Below are positions 1 to 7,188 of a stretch of DNA of 12,517 nucleotides, piece after piece. The DNA is from Treponema sp. (lineage in GTDB: Bacteria > Spirochaetota > Spirochaetia > Treponematales > Breznakiellaceae). The notes beneath the pieces are model-generated. The model was not told the DNA's origin and did not search any database. It saw only the letters and a program-made list of their open reading frames with translations. The DNA lies in NCBI GenBank assembly GCA_031266255.1, contig JAISBK010000111.1, positions 1-12,517 of the forward strand, written 5' to 3'. The number at the start of each line of letters is the position of its first letter. Positions within the stretch are counted from its first letter, which is position 1. Made by a program: the position numbers and the translations under genes.

Positions 1-666
1 TCCCGCGGTATTACGCGCCCTGACCCAGACCGTGTAAGGCGTACCATTGGTCAAGCCCTGGATCACCGCGCCGGGTTCGGATACAGTGAGCATGGTTTCT
101 GCGGCGTCATCCGGGGGACTATCTCCTGAACCATTGGCTGTATAGTTCACCTCGTAGGTAAAGGCATCCTCTACCGGTCCCCATGTTACCTCAAGCATCT
201 CTTCCCCCGCACTAACCTGCAAAGTTCCGGGTGTTTTCGGGGGCGGGATGGGGATACTGTACTCAATGGGGCTAAAGTCCGACTGTCCCAAACCTTGGTA
301 CAGGGCTTTTACCCATACATAATAGGTCGTATGATTGATAAGGCCGGTAATGGTCGAGGTTACCAGTTGGGACGCGTTTGATTCAACGGTTTCCCATTTT
401 TTTGCACTCTTTGGATCGGTTTCAGTTGAATAGTACACCTCATAGGATGGGATCACTCCTTGGGCCGGGGAAACCTTGGTCCACTGCAAAACCAGAGTAC
501 TGTCCCGTGCGGTGATCTGGATGGAACGAGGCCCGGCAAGGGGCAGCGTGCTGTCAGGGTCGCTGCCGGTCTCGCACGCATAAAACGCGAAGACCCCTAG
601 CAGCACCGCTATGAAAAGTATGGACTTACGTCCCGCCGAAGGTTTTCTCAATGATGAGGTATACAT
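1..666 (-). CDS. Fibronectin type III repeat lipoprotein (3' part missing)
   Basis: The reading frame is open from an ATG at 666-664 to the left window edge, giving the first 222 residues of a longer protein. Residues 1-30 form a lipoprotein signal: a basic start (SLRKPSAGRK), a hydrophobic stretch, then FAFYAC, so Cys30 is the likely lipidated residue. Two fibronectin type III modules follow, at about 34-120 and 122-222. Each shows the conserved Trp (LVLQW, LEVTW), the SYEVYYS or TYEVNYT strand and a late TYYVWVKA or PYTVWVRA strand. Such modules are binding or spacer units of exported proteins. The ligand cannot be told. An AAGGAG-type ribosome binding site lies just before the ATG. The gene sits 88 bp downstream of another lipoprotein gene on the same strand, and I see no good promoter of its own, so co-transcription is likely. 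The C-terminal part and any catalytic domain lie outside the window. Confidence 0.88.
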   Translation of the reverse strand, partial: MYTSSLRKPSAGRKSILFIAVLLGVFAFYACETGSDPDSTLPLAGPRSIQITARDSTLVLQWTKVSPAQGVIPSYEVYYSTETDPKSAKKWETVESNASQLVTSTITGLINHTTYYVWVKALYQGLGQSDFSPIEYSIPIPPPKTPGTLQVSAGEEMLEVTWGPVEDAFTYEVNYTANGSGDSPPDDAAETMLTVSEPGAVIQGLTNGTPYTVWVRARNTAG

Positions 667-704
667 CCCTTACTCCTTTTTGTATGGTTTTCCTTGAACA
701 AGAG

Positions 705-736
705 AGCTGCCAGAAACAGGGAAGTTCCGGGCAGCT
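705..736 (-). terminator. Weak intergenic stem-loop between two lipoprotein genes
   Basis: AGCTGCC at 705-711 pairs perfectly with GGCAGCT at 730-736 (7 bp, 18-nt loop). In the minus-strand transcript the stem is followed by CTCTTGTTC, which is only partly U-rich. It could attenuate read-through from the upstream lipoprotein gene or act as an mRNA processing or stability element. It is not a convincing full terminator. Confidence 0.3.
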
Positions 737-754
737 TGTATAGAGTTTGGTGTA

Positions 755-1513
755 TCAGTTAGTCTGTATTACCGGTACTGTTCCGGTAATACGGCCTAAT
801 TCTGGAGGACTGATGGTTCCTTGCACATAGATATACTGCGCAACAGCTTCAGATAATTTTGTAGGACCTAAATCGGTTTTATTTGTTCCCTCTGGAAAAC
901 GGTTCTGATCCGCGGTAGTAGCACCGATAAAATTACCGACCGCAACCCGGTACGTCTTTGCCAGCTCAATCGGAGAACCGTTCACCTTAATATTCGCTGC
1001 TATTGGTGGATTTATTCCGGTAAGAATAGTATAACTGACTTCCTTGGAGACCAGGGCAATACAATTAGCGTTCCACTTTCCGTTACTATTGCTGTTTACA
1101 AAAATATTAATGAGGGTAGTAATTTCTTCGCCGGTATAGCTTACTAGATACAGAGTATCGGTACCGATAGTACCTGAAATATCAGCATTGGTAATCTTGC
1201 CGGAAGAAAGTTTATTAACTTTAAGGTTCTGGCCATTATGTAAAGCAAAATCGACTTGCTCTCCCGAACTATGCCGGGTGTATTCGGCAATACCATCGGC
1301 AATTAGATTGCCCAGAGGCGTTTCCTTGTACCGTCCGTCGGTTCCATCAATATCCGCAGTAACAGTTCCCAACTCAAAGTTACCCTCTTCCTGCCAGACA
1401 AATGTACCCCAGGGATCCGGTTCAGGGTCTGTATCCGTTGAACAGCCTATGAACACCAGGGCCATAAACATAAGCGCCGAAACCAACAAAATCCCATTTT
1501 TTCTTGTAAACAT
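755..1513 (-). CDS. Lipoprotein with lone 5'-nucleotidase C-terminal domain
   Basis: This is a 252-residue exported lipoprotein. Residues 1-24 are a signal ending in VFIGC, with Cys24 as the likely lipid anchor, then a short Asp/Pro linker (about 25-34). Residues about 55-245 match the 5'-nucleotidase C-terminal (substrate-recognition) fold: TPLGNLIADGI near the start, the DFALHNGQNLK segment, the SSGKITNADI turn, LVSYTGEEI, and a late AKTYRVAVGNFI strand. In the usual enzymes this domain follows a metallophosphoesterase domain of roughly 300 residues that holds the metal-binding histidines. None is present here and there is no room for one. The protein may bind nucleosides or nucleotides without cleaving them, or may be a remnant; this is inference. 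The start is supported by AAGGAG 9 nt upstream of the ATG. A strong promoter lies directly upstream, and the fibronectin III lipoprotein gene follows on the same strand. Confidence 0.85.
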   Translation of the reverse strand: MFTRKNGILLVSALMFMALVFIGCSTDTDPEPDPWGTFVWQEEGNFELGTVTADIDGTDGRYKETPLGNLIADGIAEYTRHSSGEQVDFALHNGQNLKVNKLSSGKITNADISGTIGTDTLYLVSYTGEEITTLINIFVNSNSNGKWNANCIALVSKEVSYTILTGINPPIAANIKVNGSPIELAKTYRVAVGNFIGATTADQNRFPEGTNKTDLGPTKLSEAVAQYIYVQGTISPPELGRITGTVPVIQTN

Positions 1514-1535
1514 TATACTATACTCCTTGTATGCT

Positions 1536-1564
1536 ATTAAATCATTTTAAAAGCCAATTGTCAA
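1536..1564 (-). promoter_or_regulatory. Sigma-70-type promoter of the lone-nucleotidase-domain lipoprotein
   Basis: Read on the minus strand, TTGACA (1564-1559, perfect -35) is followed after exactly 17 nt by TTTAAT (1541-1536, 5 of 6 matches to TATAAT). Transcription should start near 1529, immediately before the AAGGAG at 1528-1523. The leader would be only about 16 nt, with the ribosome binding site at its very 5' end. Confidence 0.7.
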
Positions 1565-1657
1565 CAAAAATAATTCGGTTTTGTTTGGTCTGTATCGTTT
1601 TTATATGAGCACTAATCGACTCCCCAAGATTAAGGCATTATCCGCACATAGATAAGC

Positions 1658-1681
1658 CTTGTTAGATGGTCTTGTAACAAG
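1658..1681. repeat. Inverted repeat overlapping the nuclease-helicase promoter
   Basis: CTTGTTA (1658-1664) and TAACAAG (1675-1681) are perfect 7-bp inverted copies separated by 10 bp, a centre-to-centre distance of 17 bp. The right half covers the proposed -35 element at 1672-1677. Placement and spacing suit a dimeric repressor operator, for example a damage-response site. The sequence does not match an SOS box that I recognise with certainty. Confidence 0.4.
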
Positions 1682-1700
1682 CCATCCTTTCCCGCATAAT
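1672..1700 (+). promoter_or_regulatory. Candidate promoter of the nuclease-helicase gene
   Basis: TTGTAA (1672-1677, 4 of 6 matches to the -35 consensus) and CATAAT (1695-1700, 5 of 6 matches to the -10) are separated by exactly 17 nt. The predicted transcript would begin near 1707 and have a leader of about 30 nt, with GGAGG at about 1728-1732 before the ATG at 1737. Confidence 0.5.
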
Positions 1701-1736
1701 ACGAGCACTATACCCCTGCAATCGTATGGAGGGTTT

Positions 1737-4700
1737 ATGCGGGTTATTGCGGATTTACATATCCACTCTCATTTTTCCCGGGCCACCAGTCCAAAGCTCA
1801 CCCCCCCGTATCTGGATCGCTGGGCTAGAATCAAGGGAATACAGTTGCTCGGTACCGGGGATTGTACCCATCCCCTGTGGCTCAAAACCCTACGGGAACA
1901 CCTGGATGATGCGGAAGCAGGGTTTTACACCTTGAAACCAGGAATCCGCAGCACGTTTGATGCCGGCCCTGGTATAGCCGAGGGATTACCCTGTCCGCCG
2001 GATGCGGGGCTTCCCCGGTTTGTGCTCACCGGGGAGATCAGTACCATTTATAAAAAGGGGGATAAGACCCGGAAGGTCCATCACCTGGTGATCCTCAGCA
2101 GCTTCGCCGCGGCCGCGGCCTTTCAAACCGCCCTGGAACGCATAGGCAATATCAGATCCGACGGGCGGCCTATCCTGGGTCTGGATTCCCGGGACCTGCT
2201 GGCCCTGCTCCTTGAGACCGATCCCCAGGGCCTGCTCATCCCTGCACATATCTGGACCCCCTGGTTCTCGGCATTAGGGGCCAAGTCGGGGTTTGATTCC
2301 ATTGCCGCGTGTTACGGAGACCTGACGCCCTGGATATGCGCGGTTGAAACCGGTCTCTCCTCCAATCCCCCTATGAACTGGGCGCTGAAATCCCTGGAAT
2401 CCTACTCGATCATCTCCAATTCCGACGCGCACGCTCCGGAGAAACTGGGCAGAGAGGGTACGGTCTTTGCAATGGATATGCGGCTGTCCTCTCTTGCCGC
2501 GGCCCTACATCTAGGCAGTGGGGATACCGGGGTTTTGGAAACACTAGAATTCTTTCCTCAAGAAGGCAAGTACCATTACGACGGCCACCGGAAATGCGCG
2601 GTCTATCTCAGCCCTGAAGATGCCGCAGATTCCGCAGGGGTCTGTCCGGTCTGCCATAAGCCCCTTACCCGCGGGGTGATGGGCAGGGTTATAGAACTGG
2701 CGGATTTCCCGGTGGACGAATGGGAGGCCTGTCCCCAGGATTATGCAGGCACCAACCGGCGGCCTTACCGATCCCTGATTCCCTTGAAAGAACTTTTGGG
2801 GGAGCTGCTCGAAGTGGGAAGCACGTCAAAGAAAGTGGAAACCGCGTACCGGAGCCTCATCGAACAAGGAGGCAGTGAACTTTATCTGCTCATGGATATG
2901 AGCCTTAGTGCCCTGGAGGGCCTCTCTGCCCCCGGCCTATCCGGGGAACGGCTTGCCCTGGCAATCCGGCGGATGCGTCAAGGAGCCGTTTCCATACATC
3001 CTGGGTATGACGGGGAATACGGGATCATCCGGGCCCTTCCTCAAGGGCCTGTATCTGCTTCCCATGAGTTACCGGGGATAGCTGAACCCGTAGCGGCTGT
3101 ACCGGCTAAACCGGATCAAGGAGGGGCTTTTGCAAAGGTACGGCTTCCCAAAACCAAAAAACAGCCCGTTCTCCCCCTGTCTGGAGCTGCCAAACCCATC
3201 AGTCTGCCCGGCTTTACCCCGCAGCCTGAACAGGAACAGGTGATCCGCTATGAAGGAAAATACGCGCTCATCATCGCAGGACCTGGCTCAGGAAAAACCG
3301 CAACCCTGGCTGCCCGTATTGCCCGGCTGGTACAGCAGGGGATTGAACCGGAGACCATTGTGGCGCTGAGTTTTACGGTCAAGGCTGCCTGGGAACTACG
3401 GGAACGGATCACCCAGGCAATCGGGGATGATTGCCTGGGTATCACGAGCGGTACGTTTCATTCTTTATGTGCGGCTATACTCAGGGAACAGGGGGAAACC
3501 CAGGGAAGCCCGCGGTTCACCATCCTTACCGAGGCAGCGCGGGATGCCCTTTTACAGGACCTTTGTACCGAGTTGCCCGGGCATATCCGGCCGCCGCGCT
3601 TGGGAAAATACATTGAGACCCGGAAACGATTCCTGCTCTTACCCGGTGAGGAACGGCCAAACGTACCGGAATTTTTGGGGGGAGACGAAACCTTCTGTTT
3701 TCCTCCGGTTCAGCCAGAGCTGGAGTACGGCTATCGTTGTTACCAGCAGAGCCTGAAGGCCAAGGTTTGCCTGGATTTTGACGAACTTTTGATCGAAACC
3801 CTAAGGCTTTTGGCTGAAAAGCCTGCCCGGTATCGATCCCGGTTTCAGCATATTTTTGTGGATGAATACCAGGATATAAACTTTGCCCAGTACGTGTTTA
3901 TCCGTCTCTTAGCCGCGGCAGGGCCTGGTCCTGCCGCCTCTCTCTGGGTCATCGGGGATCCCAATCAGGCCATTTACCGTTTCCGAGGTTCGGATACCCG
4001 CTTCATCGACCGGTTCTGTTACGATTATCCCCAGGCGGTACGGTTTCAGCTTTCCCGTAGTTTTCGCTGTGCTGGGCCAATCAGCGACGCCGCAGGAACC
4101 CTGATGCAGACCCCGCTCAAAGGTACGGCAAGAGTAGCCCAGGTTTTCCGTGCCGTATACCCCACCGAGAAATCTGAAGCCGAAGGTATTGCTCGGCGGA
4201 TTGGCCGGCTCATCGGAGGGACGACTTTTTTCGCCTTGGATAGCACTGCAGCCGGGGAAGGGGAACCAGAACTCCTGAGCCTAGGGGACTGCGCTATATT
4301 AGTGCGAACCCTTGCCCTGGCAGGTCCGCTCGTCAAGGCCTTGGGGGATCATGGCATTCCTTGTATACGCAATGGAGAAAAGCCGTGGTGGGAGCAGGAA
4401 CCGGTCTGTTCCCTCCTGGATATACTGCGGGATTCCTCCGCTGGGGAAGGCACTGCTCCTGCTGCAGCGGTCAAAAAGGCCTGGGACGTCTTTCCTCATA
4501 AGGGAACGCCGAAACAAGCAGCTACTCACGAGGATCTGGTCCAGCGGCTTATCAGCATAGCTGCCTGGTATGATACCCTGCCTGAGTTTCTGGATACCCT
4601 GGCCGTAAGGGAGGCTTCCGGTGATACAAACGGCATAGAACCAGGCAGGGAAGGCGTACAGATTATGAGCATCCATGCGTCCAAGGGACTTGAATTCGAT

Positions 4701-4988
4701 CATGTTTTTGTGCCTGCCTTGGAAGACAGCTTGTTACCGTTTACCTTATATGAAAAATATAAAAAATACGCATTAGAAGAAGTATATGAAGAAGAAAAGC
4801 GGCTGCTCTATGTAGCCATGACCCGTGCCCGGGTAGGCTTGTACCTATCGTGTGCCCAGAAGCGGACCTTTCAGGGGAGGAACCTTGAAAACCCCAGAAG
4901 TCCTTTTCTCGATGCCCTGGAAACCCTCATTCCCCTTGCTGAGGAACTCCCACGGCGGCCGGTAGACCGTCAATTACGGCTCTTTTAA
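1737..4988 (+). CDS. EndoQ-like PHP nuclease fused to UvrD-type helicase
   Basis: The protein has 1083 residues and two enzymatic halves. Residues 1-480 resemble the endonuclease Q family, which nicks DNA 5' of deaminated bases and abasic sites. PHP metal ligands are visible: H8 and H10 (DLHIHSH), D42 (GTGD), E100 (TGEIS), H115/H116, H171, E204 and D230/H232 (NSDAH). A likely zinc site follows at C287, C303 and C306 (CPVC). A proline/lysine linker (about 445-490) leads to a superfamily-1A helicase: AGPGSGKT (514-521, Lys520), TFHSL, VDEYQD (708-713), GDPNQAIYRFRG (740-751), SIHASKGLEFD near 978, and VAMTRAR (1026-1032). The stretch between motifs IV and V is about 200 residues, shorter than in UvrD/PcrA, suggesting a reduced 2B subdomain. 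The last five residues, QLRLF, fit a beta-clamp-binding peptide. The ATG at 1737 is chosen over an in-frame TTG at 1659 because GGAGG precedes it and DLHIH begins right after. It probably acts in repair of deaminated DNA. Confidence 0.9.
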   Translation: MRVIADLHIHSHFSRATSPKLTPPYLDRWARIKGIQLLGTGDCTHPLWLKTLREHLDDAEAGFYTLKPGIRSTFDAGPGIAEGLPCPPDAGLPRFVLTGEISTIYKKGDKTRKVHHLVILSSFAAAAAFQTALERIGNIRSDGRPILGLDSRDLLALLLETDPQGLLIPAHIWTPWFSALGAKSGFDSIAACYGDLTPWICAVETGLSSNPPMNWALKSLESYSIISNSDAHAPEKLGREGTVFAMDMRLSSLAAALHLGSGDTGVLETLEFFPQEGKYHYDGHRKCAVYLSPEDAADSAGVCPVCHKPLTRGVMGRVIELADFPVDEWEACPQDYAGTNRRPYRSLIPLKELLGELLEVGSTSKKVETAYRSLIEQGGSELYLLMDMSLSALEGLSAPGLSGERLALAIRRMRQGAVSIHPGYDGEYGIIRALPQGPVSASHELPGIAEPVAAVPAKPDQGGAFAKVRLPKTKKQPVLPLSGAAKPISLPGFTPQPEQEQVIRYEGKYALIIAGPGSGKTATLAARIARLVQQGIEPETIVALSFTVKAAWELRERITQAIGDDCLGITSGTFHSLCAAILREQGETQGSPRFTILTEAARDALLQDLCTELPGHIRPPRLGKYIETRKRFLLLPGEERPNVPEFLGGDETFCFPPVQPELEYGYRCYQQSLKAKVCLDFDELLIETLRLLAEKPARYRSRFQHIFVDEYQDINFAQYVFIRLLAAAGPGPAASLWVIGDPNQAIYRFRGSDTRFIDRFCYDYPQAVRFQLSRSFRCAGPISDAAGTLMQTPLKGTARVAQVFRAVYPTEKSEAEGIARRIGRLIGGTTFFALDSTAAGEGEPELLSLGDCAILVRTLALAGPLVKALGDHGIPCIRNGEKPWWEQEPVCSLLDILRDSSAGEGTAPAAAVKKAWDVFPHKGTPKQAATHEDLVQRLISIAAWYDTLPEFLDTLAVREASGDTNGIEPGREGVQIMSIHASKGLEFDHVFVPALEDSLLPFTLYEKYKKYALEEVYEEEKRLLYVAMTRARVGLYLSCAQKRTFQGRNLENPRSPFLDALETLIPLAEELPRRPVDRQLRLF

Positions 4989-4994
4989 GGATAA

Positions 4995-6938
4995 TCAATC
5001 CACATTATTGAATAGGGAGACCCCGTCAACCTGGTTGTTCGGTTGGGGGAGTATGGGGCTTGGGGGATACGCGACGCGGTTTCTGCCTTGGAGTTTTGCA
5101 TCATACAGATAGTGGTCTGCGCAGGATACCAGGTTTTCCGCCTTATCCTGTACAGTCGGGATCGTACAGGCAATGCCGATACTGACGGTTATGGAACTGA
5201 GGCCGTTACCGTTTATAAGGGGAACCTCGGTTTTCTCTACATCCAGACGGATACGCTCGGCTATGTACAATGCTCCGGTAAGTTCGGTGTTGGGCAATAA
5301 CAGGGCAAATTCCTCACCGCCCATCCGCACTGCCAGGTCGGCAGGACGTTTCGCCGATGCTGCAAAAATAGACGCTACGGTTTTGAGCAGCAGATCCCCC
5401 TGGGGATGCCCATAGGTATCATTGTAATCCTTGAACTTATCCAAATCCATCATCAGAAAGGAGATGGGCTGTCGATCCCGGATTGCCCGTTTCCATTCAT
5501 CTTGTAGACAGGTATCGAAATTCCGCCTGTTTGCAAGCCCGGTCAAGGGGTCTATAAGCCCATCCAACGTGCTTGCCGTGACGTCGGTAATAAAGATAAA
5601 TTTCCCCGCAATAGCTCCGTTTATGTCATCAGTCATAATCTTGAAGAACCTGCGTTTTTCGTGGATCAGTACTTTGGTGGTAGTTTCGCAATGTCCGTTC
5701 TGTTGTATCGCATTGCGGATCATGGCGCGCATATCCTCATGGTCAAACAGTTCAAGGATAGGACGCCGTTCACAATCCTGGGGACCTTTGCGTCCGGTCA
5801 GCTCACACAAGGCCCTACCCACATAGATAACTCGGTCATGTTTGTCAATGACGGCCAAAGGATTGGGAATAGTCGAGAGGATGGTATTCATGATGCCCGT
5901 AAGGGTGAGTAAGGGATTAAGCAGCATAAAAATATATACATTAAATATGACGAATATCACCAATATTACCCCTATTATTCCTATAAATACGCTACTAATT
6001 AGGTGCGAGAAAAACAGGGAAAGATCAAGAGATCTGACCAGCAACATATACCAGTCCAGCGAAGCAATAGGTATGATCGCATATTGGGTGTTATTTTCAA
6101 TGAAACAAACGGCGGGATCAGTTTCGAGGCGTTGGATTTCGGAGAGTATCTTGGTACCGCTTTTGGTGAAGCGATCCGACAGCAGGGTTCTTTCAAGCAT
6201 ACGTGCGCCATCTGAAGCGGCAGATATTGACACGATTTTTCCAGTAACCAGGGAAGGATCCGGAGCTCCGGTTATTTCACCTTTATGGTTGAACAGGTAC
6301 AGCTCGGTGTTTGCTATAGAAGCATAATCAGTGGTATACAGGAAGGAGAGAAAGGCATCAAGACTAATCCGATTACTTACCACACCGATTCCCTGTCCAT
6401 CCTCGGATTCAGGATCCCGCACCGGTGCATTGATATATACATACGAGGTATGCCCCAAAAGATAATCATAATCTATATTCAGGCTGAACAGTTCTTTTTG
6501 ATCACGAACCGTAGGATACCACTGATGATAGAGATTTTCAGGATCATAGGTAGTAAGATAGGTATCCCCCTCATAATACCGTCTCTCCACATCGTTCGCC
6601 CAAGAAACAATACCGCTTGAGAAAGCTTTTCCGTAAGACAGAATTTCCTCCATACCTAAGGATCTTAGGGTGGGATCATCGGGGTTGAGGAAAAAGCGGC
6701 GGATAAGAGGAGAATCTGCAAGCTTCACGGTCAGTTCGATTTCCCGGGACAGGCGGTTTTCCAGGTGTATTCGCTTGTTCTCGGCAAACTGCACCAATTC
6801 TTTTATCGATTGGGTACTATTAACCTGCCGTATTACTCGAAAAAACGTAATACCTCCACTTATGATGATGAAAAGAAAAAAACTCATCGAAAAGATGAGT
6901 ATTTTACGTTTCATCAATGCATTAAAATGCCGAATCAT
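4995..6938 (-). CDS. Membrane diguanylate cyclase (Cache-PAS-GGDEF)
   Basis: This 647-residue inner-membrane sensor makes c-di-GMP from two GTP. TM1 lies at about 12-34 and TM2 at about 310-337. Between them is a roughly 275-residue periplasmic region of double-Cache type (the YVYINAPVRD and GIGVVSNRISLDAF segments), expected to bind a small ligand. A PAS-like domain follows at about 345-450 (PNPLAVIDKHDRVIYVGRA), then GGDEF at about 455-625. The cyclase looks active: the signature GGEEF is intact at 540-544 and the metal-binding acidic residues D498 and D500 are in MMDLDKF. An allosteric inhibition site RPAD (531-534) lies exactly five residues before the signature, so product feedback is expected. 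The ATG at 6938 has AAGGA 10 nt upstream; a second ATG nine codons in has a poorer site. The gene has its own promoter and a leader of about 150 nt opening with a strong hairpin. It is convergent with the nuclease-helicase gene, 6 bp away. Confidence 0.93.
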   Translation of the reverse strand: MIRHFNALMKRKILIFSMSFFLFIIISGGITFFRVIRQVNSTQSIKELVQFAENKRIHLENRLSREIELTVKLADSPLIRRFFLNPDDPTLRSLGMEEILSYGKAFSSGIVSWANDVERRYYEGDTYLTTYDPENLYHQWYPTVRDQKELFSLNIDYDYLLGHTSYVYINAPVRDPESEDGQGIGVVSNRISLDAFLSFLYTTDYASIANTELYLFNHKGEITGAPDPSLVTGKIVSISAASDGARMLERTLLSDRFTKSGTKILSEIQRLETDPAVCFIENNTQYAIIPIASLDWYMLLVRSLDLSLFFSHLISSVFIGIIGVILVIFVIFNVYIFMLLNPLLTLTGIMNTILSTIPNPLAVIDKHDRVIYVGRALCELTGRKGPQDCERRPILELFDHEDMRAMIRNAIQQNGHCETTTKVLIHEKRRFFKIMTDDINGAIAGKFIFITDVTASTLDGLIDPLTGLANRRNFDTCLQDEWKRAIRDRQPISFLMMDLDKFKDYNDTYGHPQGDLLLKTVASIFAASAKRPADLAVRMGGEEFALLLPNTELTGALYIAERIRLDVEKTEVPLINGNGLSSITVSIGIACTIPTVQDKAENLVSCADHYLYDAKLQGRNRVAYPPSPILPQPNNQVDGVSLFNNVD

Positions 6939-7050
6939 AACAAGCCATCCTTATGTTCCACGTACCTTCCCTAATTCATATTCTTTAATTCATGCTTTTT
7001 TAAATGCTGCCGTATAGAATCCTGCATTAGAAAGACCATTATGTAGGTTG

Positions 7051-7087
7051 AGCTGATTTCAAAACTGGGTTAATTTTGAAATCAGCT
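7051..7087. repeat. Perfect 14-bp hairpin at predicted 5' end of the cyclase mRNA
   Basis: AGCTGATTTCAAAA (7051-7064) and its exact reverse complement (7074-7087) flank a 9-nt loop. On the minus strand it starts at the predicted transcription start (about 7088) of the cyclase gene. It could be an operator, a 5' stabilising or ribonuclease-blocking stem, or a regulatory leader. On the plus strand it is followed by a T-rich tail (TGTATTTATTATTATT), so it could also stop antisense transcription. No plus-strand gene ends nearby. Confidence 0.7.
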
Positions 7088-7094
7088 TGTATTT

Positions 7095-7122
7095 ATTATT
7101 ATTAATTTTAGAAAAATGTCAA
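7095..7122 (-). promoter_or_regulatory. Promoter of the diguanylate cyclase gene
   Basis: On the minus strand a perfect TTGACA (7122-7117) is followed after 16 nt by AATAAT (7100-7095, 5 of 6 matches). The spacer and following bases are very AT-rich. The predicted start near 7088 abuts the 14-bp hairpin. The leader of about 150 nt, reaching the ATG at 6938, holds no riboswitch that I recognise. Confidence 0.6.
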
Positions 7123-7159
7123 TAACTATGGATTACTTGTCAGGATAAACGCATAGAAA

Positions 7160-7184
7160 CCGAGGCGGCAGCGCCGCCCCGAGG
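7160..7184 (-). terminator. GC-rich terminator of the BspA-like lipoprotein gene
   Basis: On the minus strand, 5 nt after the stop codon, GGCGGC and GCCGCC (7178-7173 and 7169-7164) pair around a three-base loop. The stem extends by up to four more pairs, two of them G-U, and is followed by TTTCTATGCGTTT. It is a good rho-independent terminator shape with a modest U-tract. It separates this gene from the cyclase gene downstream. Confidence 0.65.
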
Positions 7185-7188
7185 ATTC

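Noticed and set aside
1659..1736. In-frame TTG extension of the nuclease-helicase start
   Set aside because: It lacks a ribosome site, overlaps the promoter and inverted repeat, and adds residues before the conserved DLHIH that PHP proteins do not need. ATG 1737 has GGAGG upstream.
4299..4703. Minus-strand open frame of 134 codons inside the helicase gene
   Set aside because: It lies wholly within a well-supported gene, has no ribosome site and no recognisable domain. It reflects codon bias of the opposite strand.
6939..7050. c-di-GMP riboswitch in the cyclase leader
   Set aside because: I could not find the conserved cores of the c-di-GMP-I or -II classes. Only the 5' hairpin is solid.
7051..7087. 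Miniature transposable element (terminal inverted repeats)
   Set aside because: The element would be only 37 bp with a 9-bp interior and no target-site duplication is visible. A hairpin or operator is more sensible.
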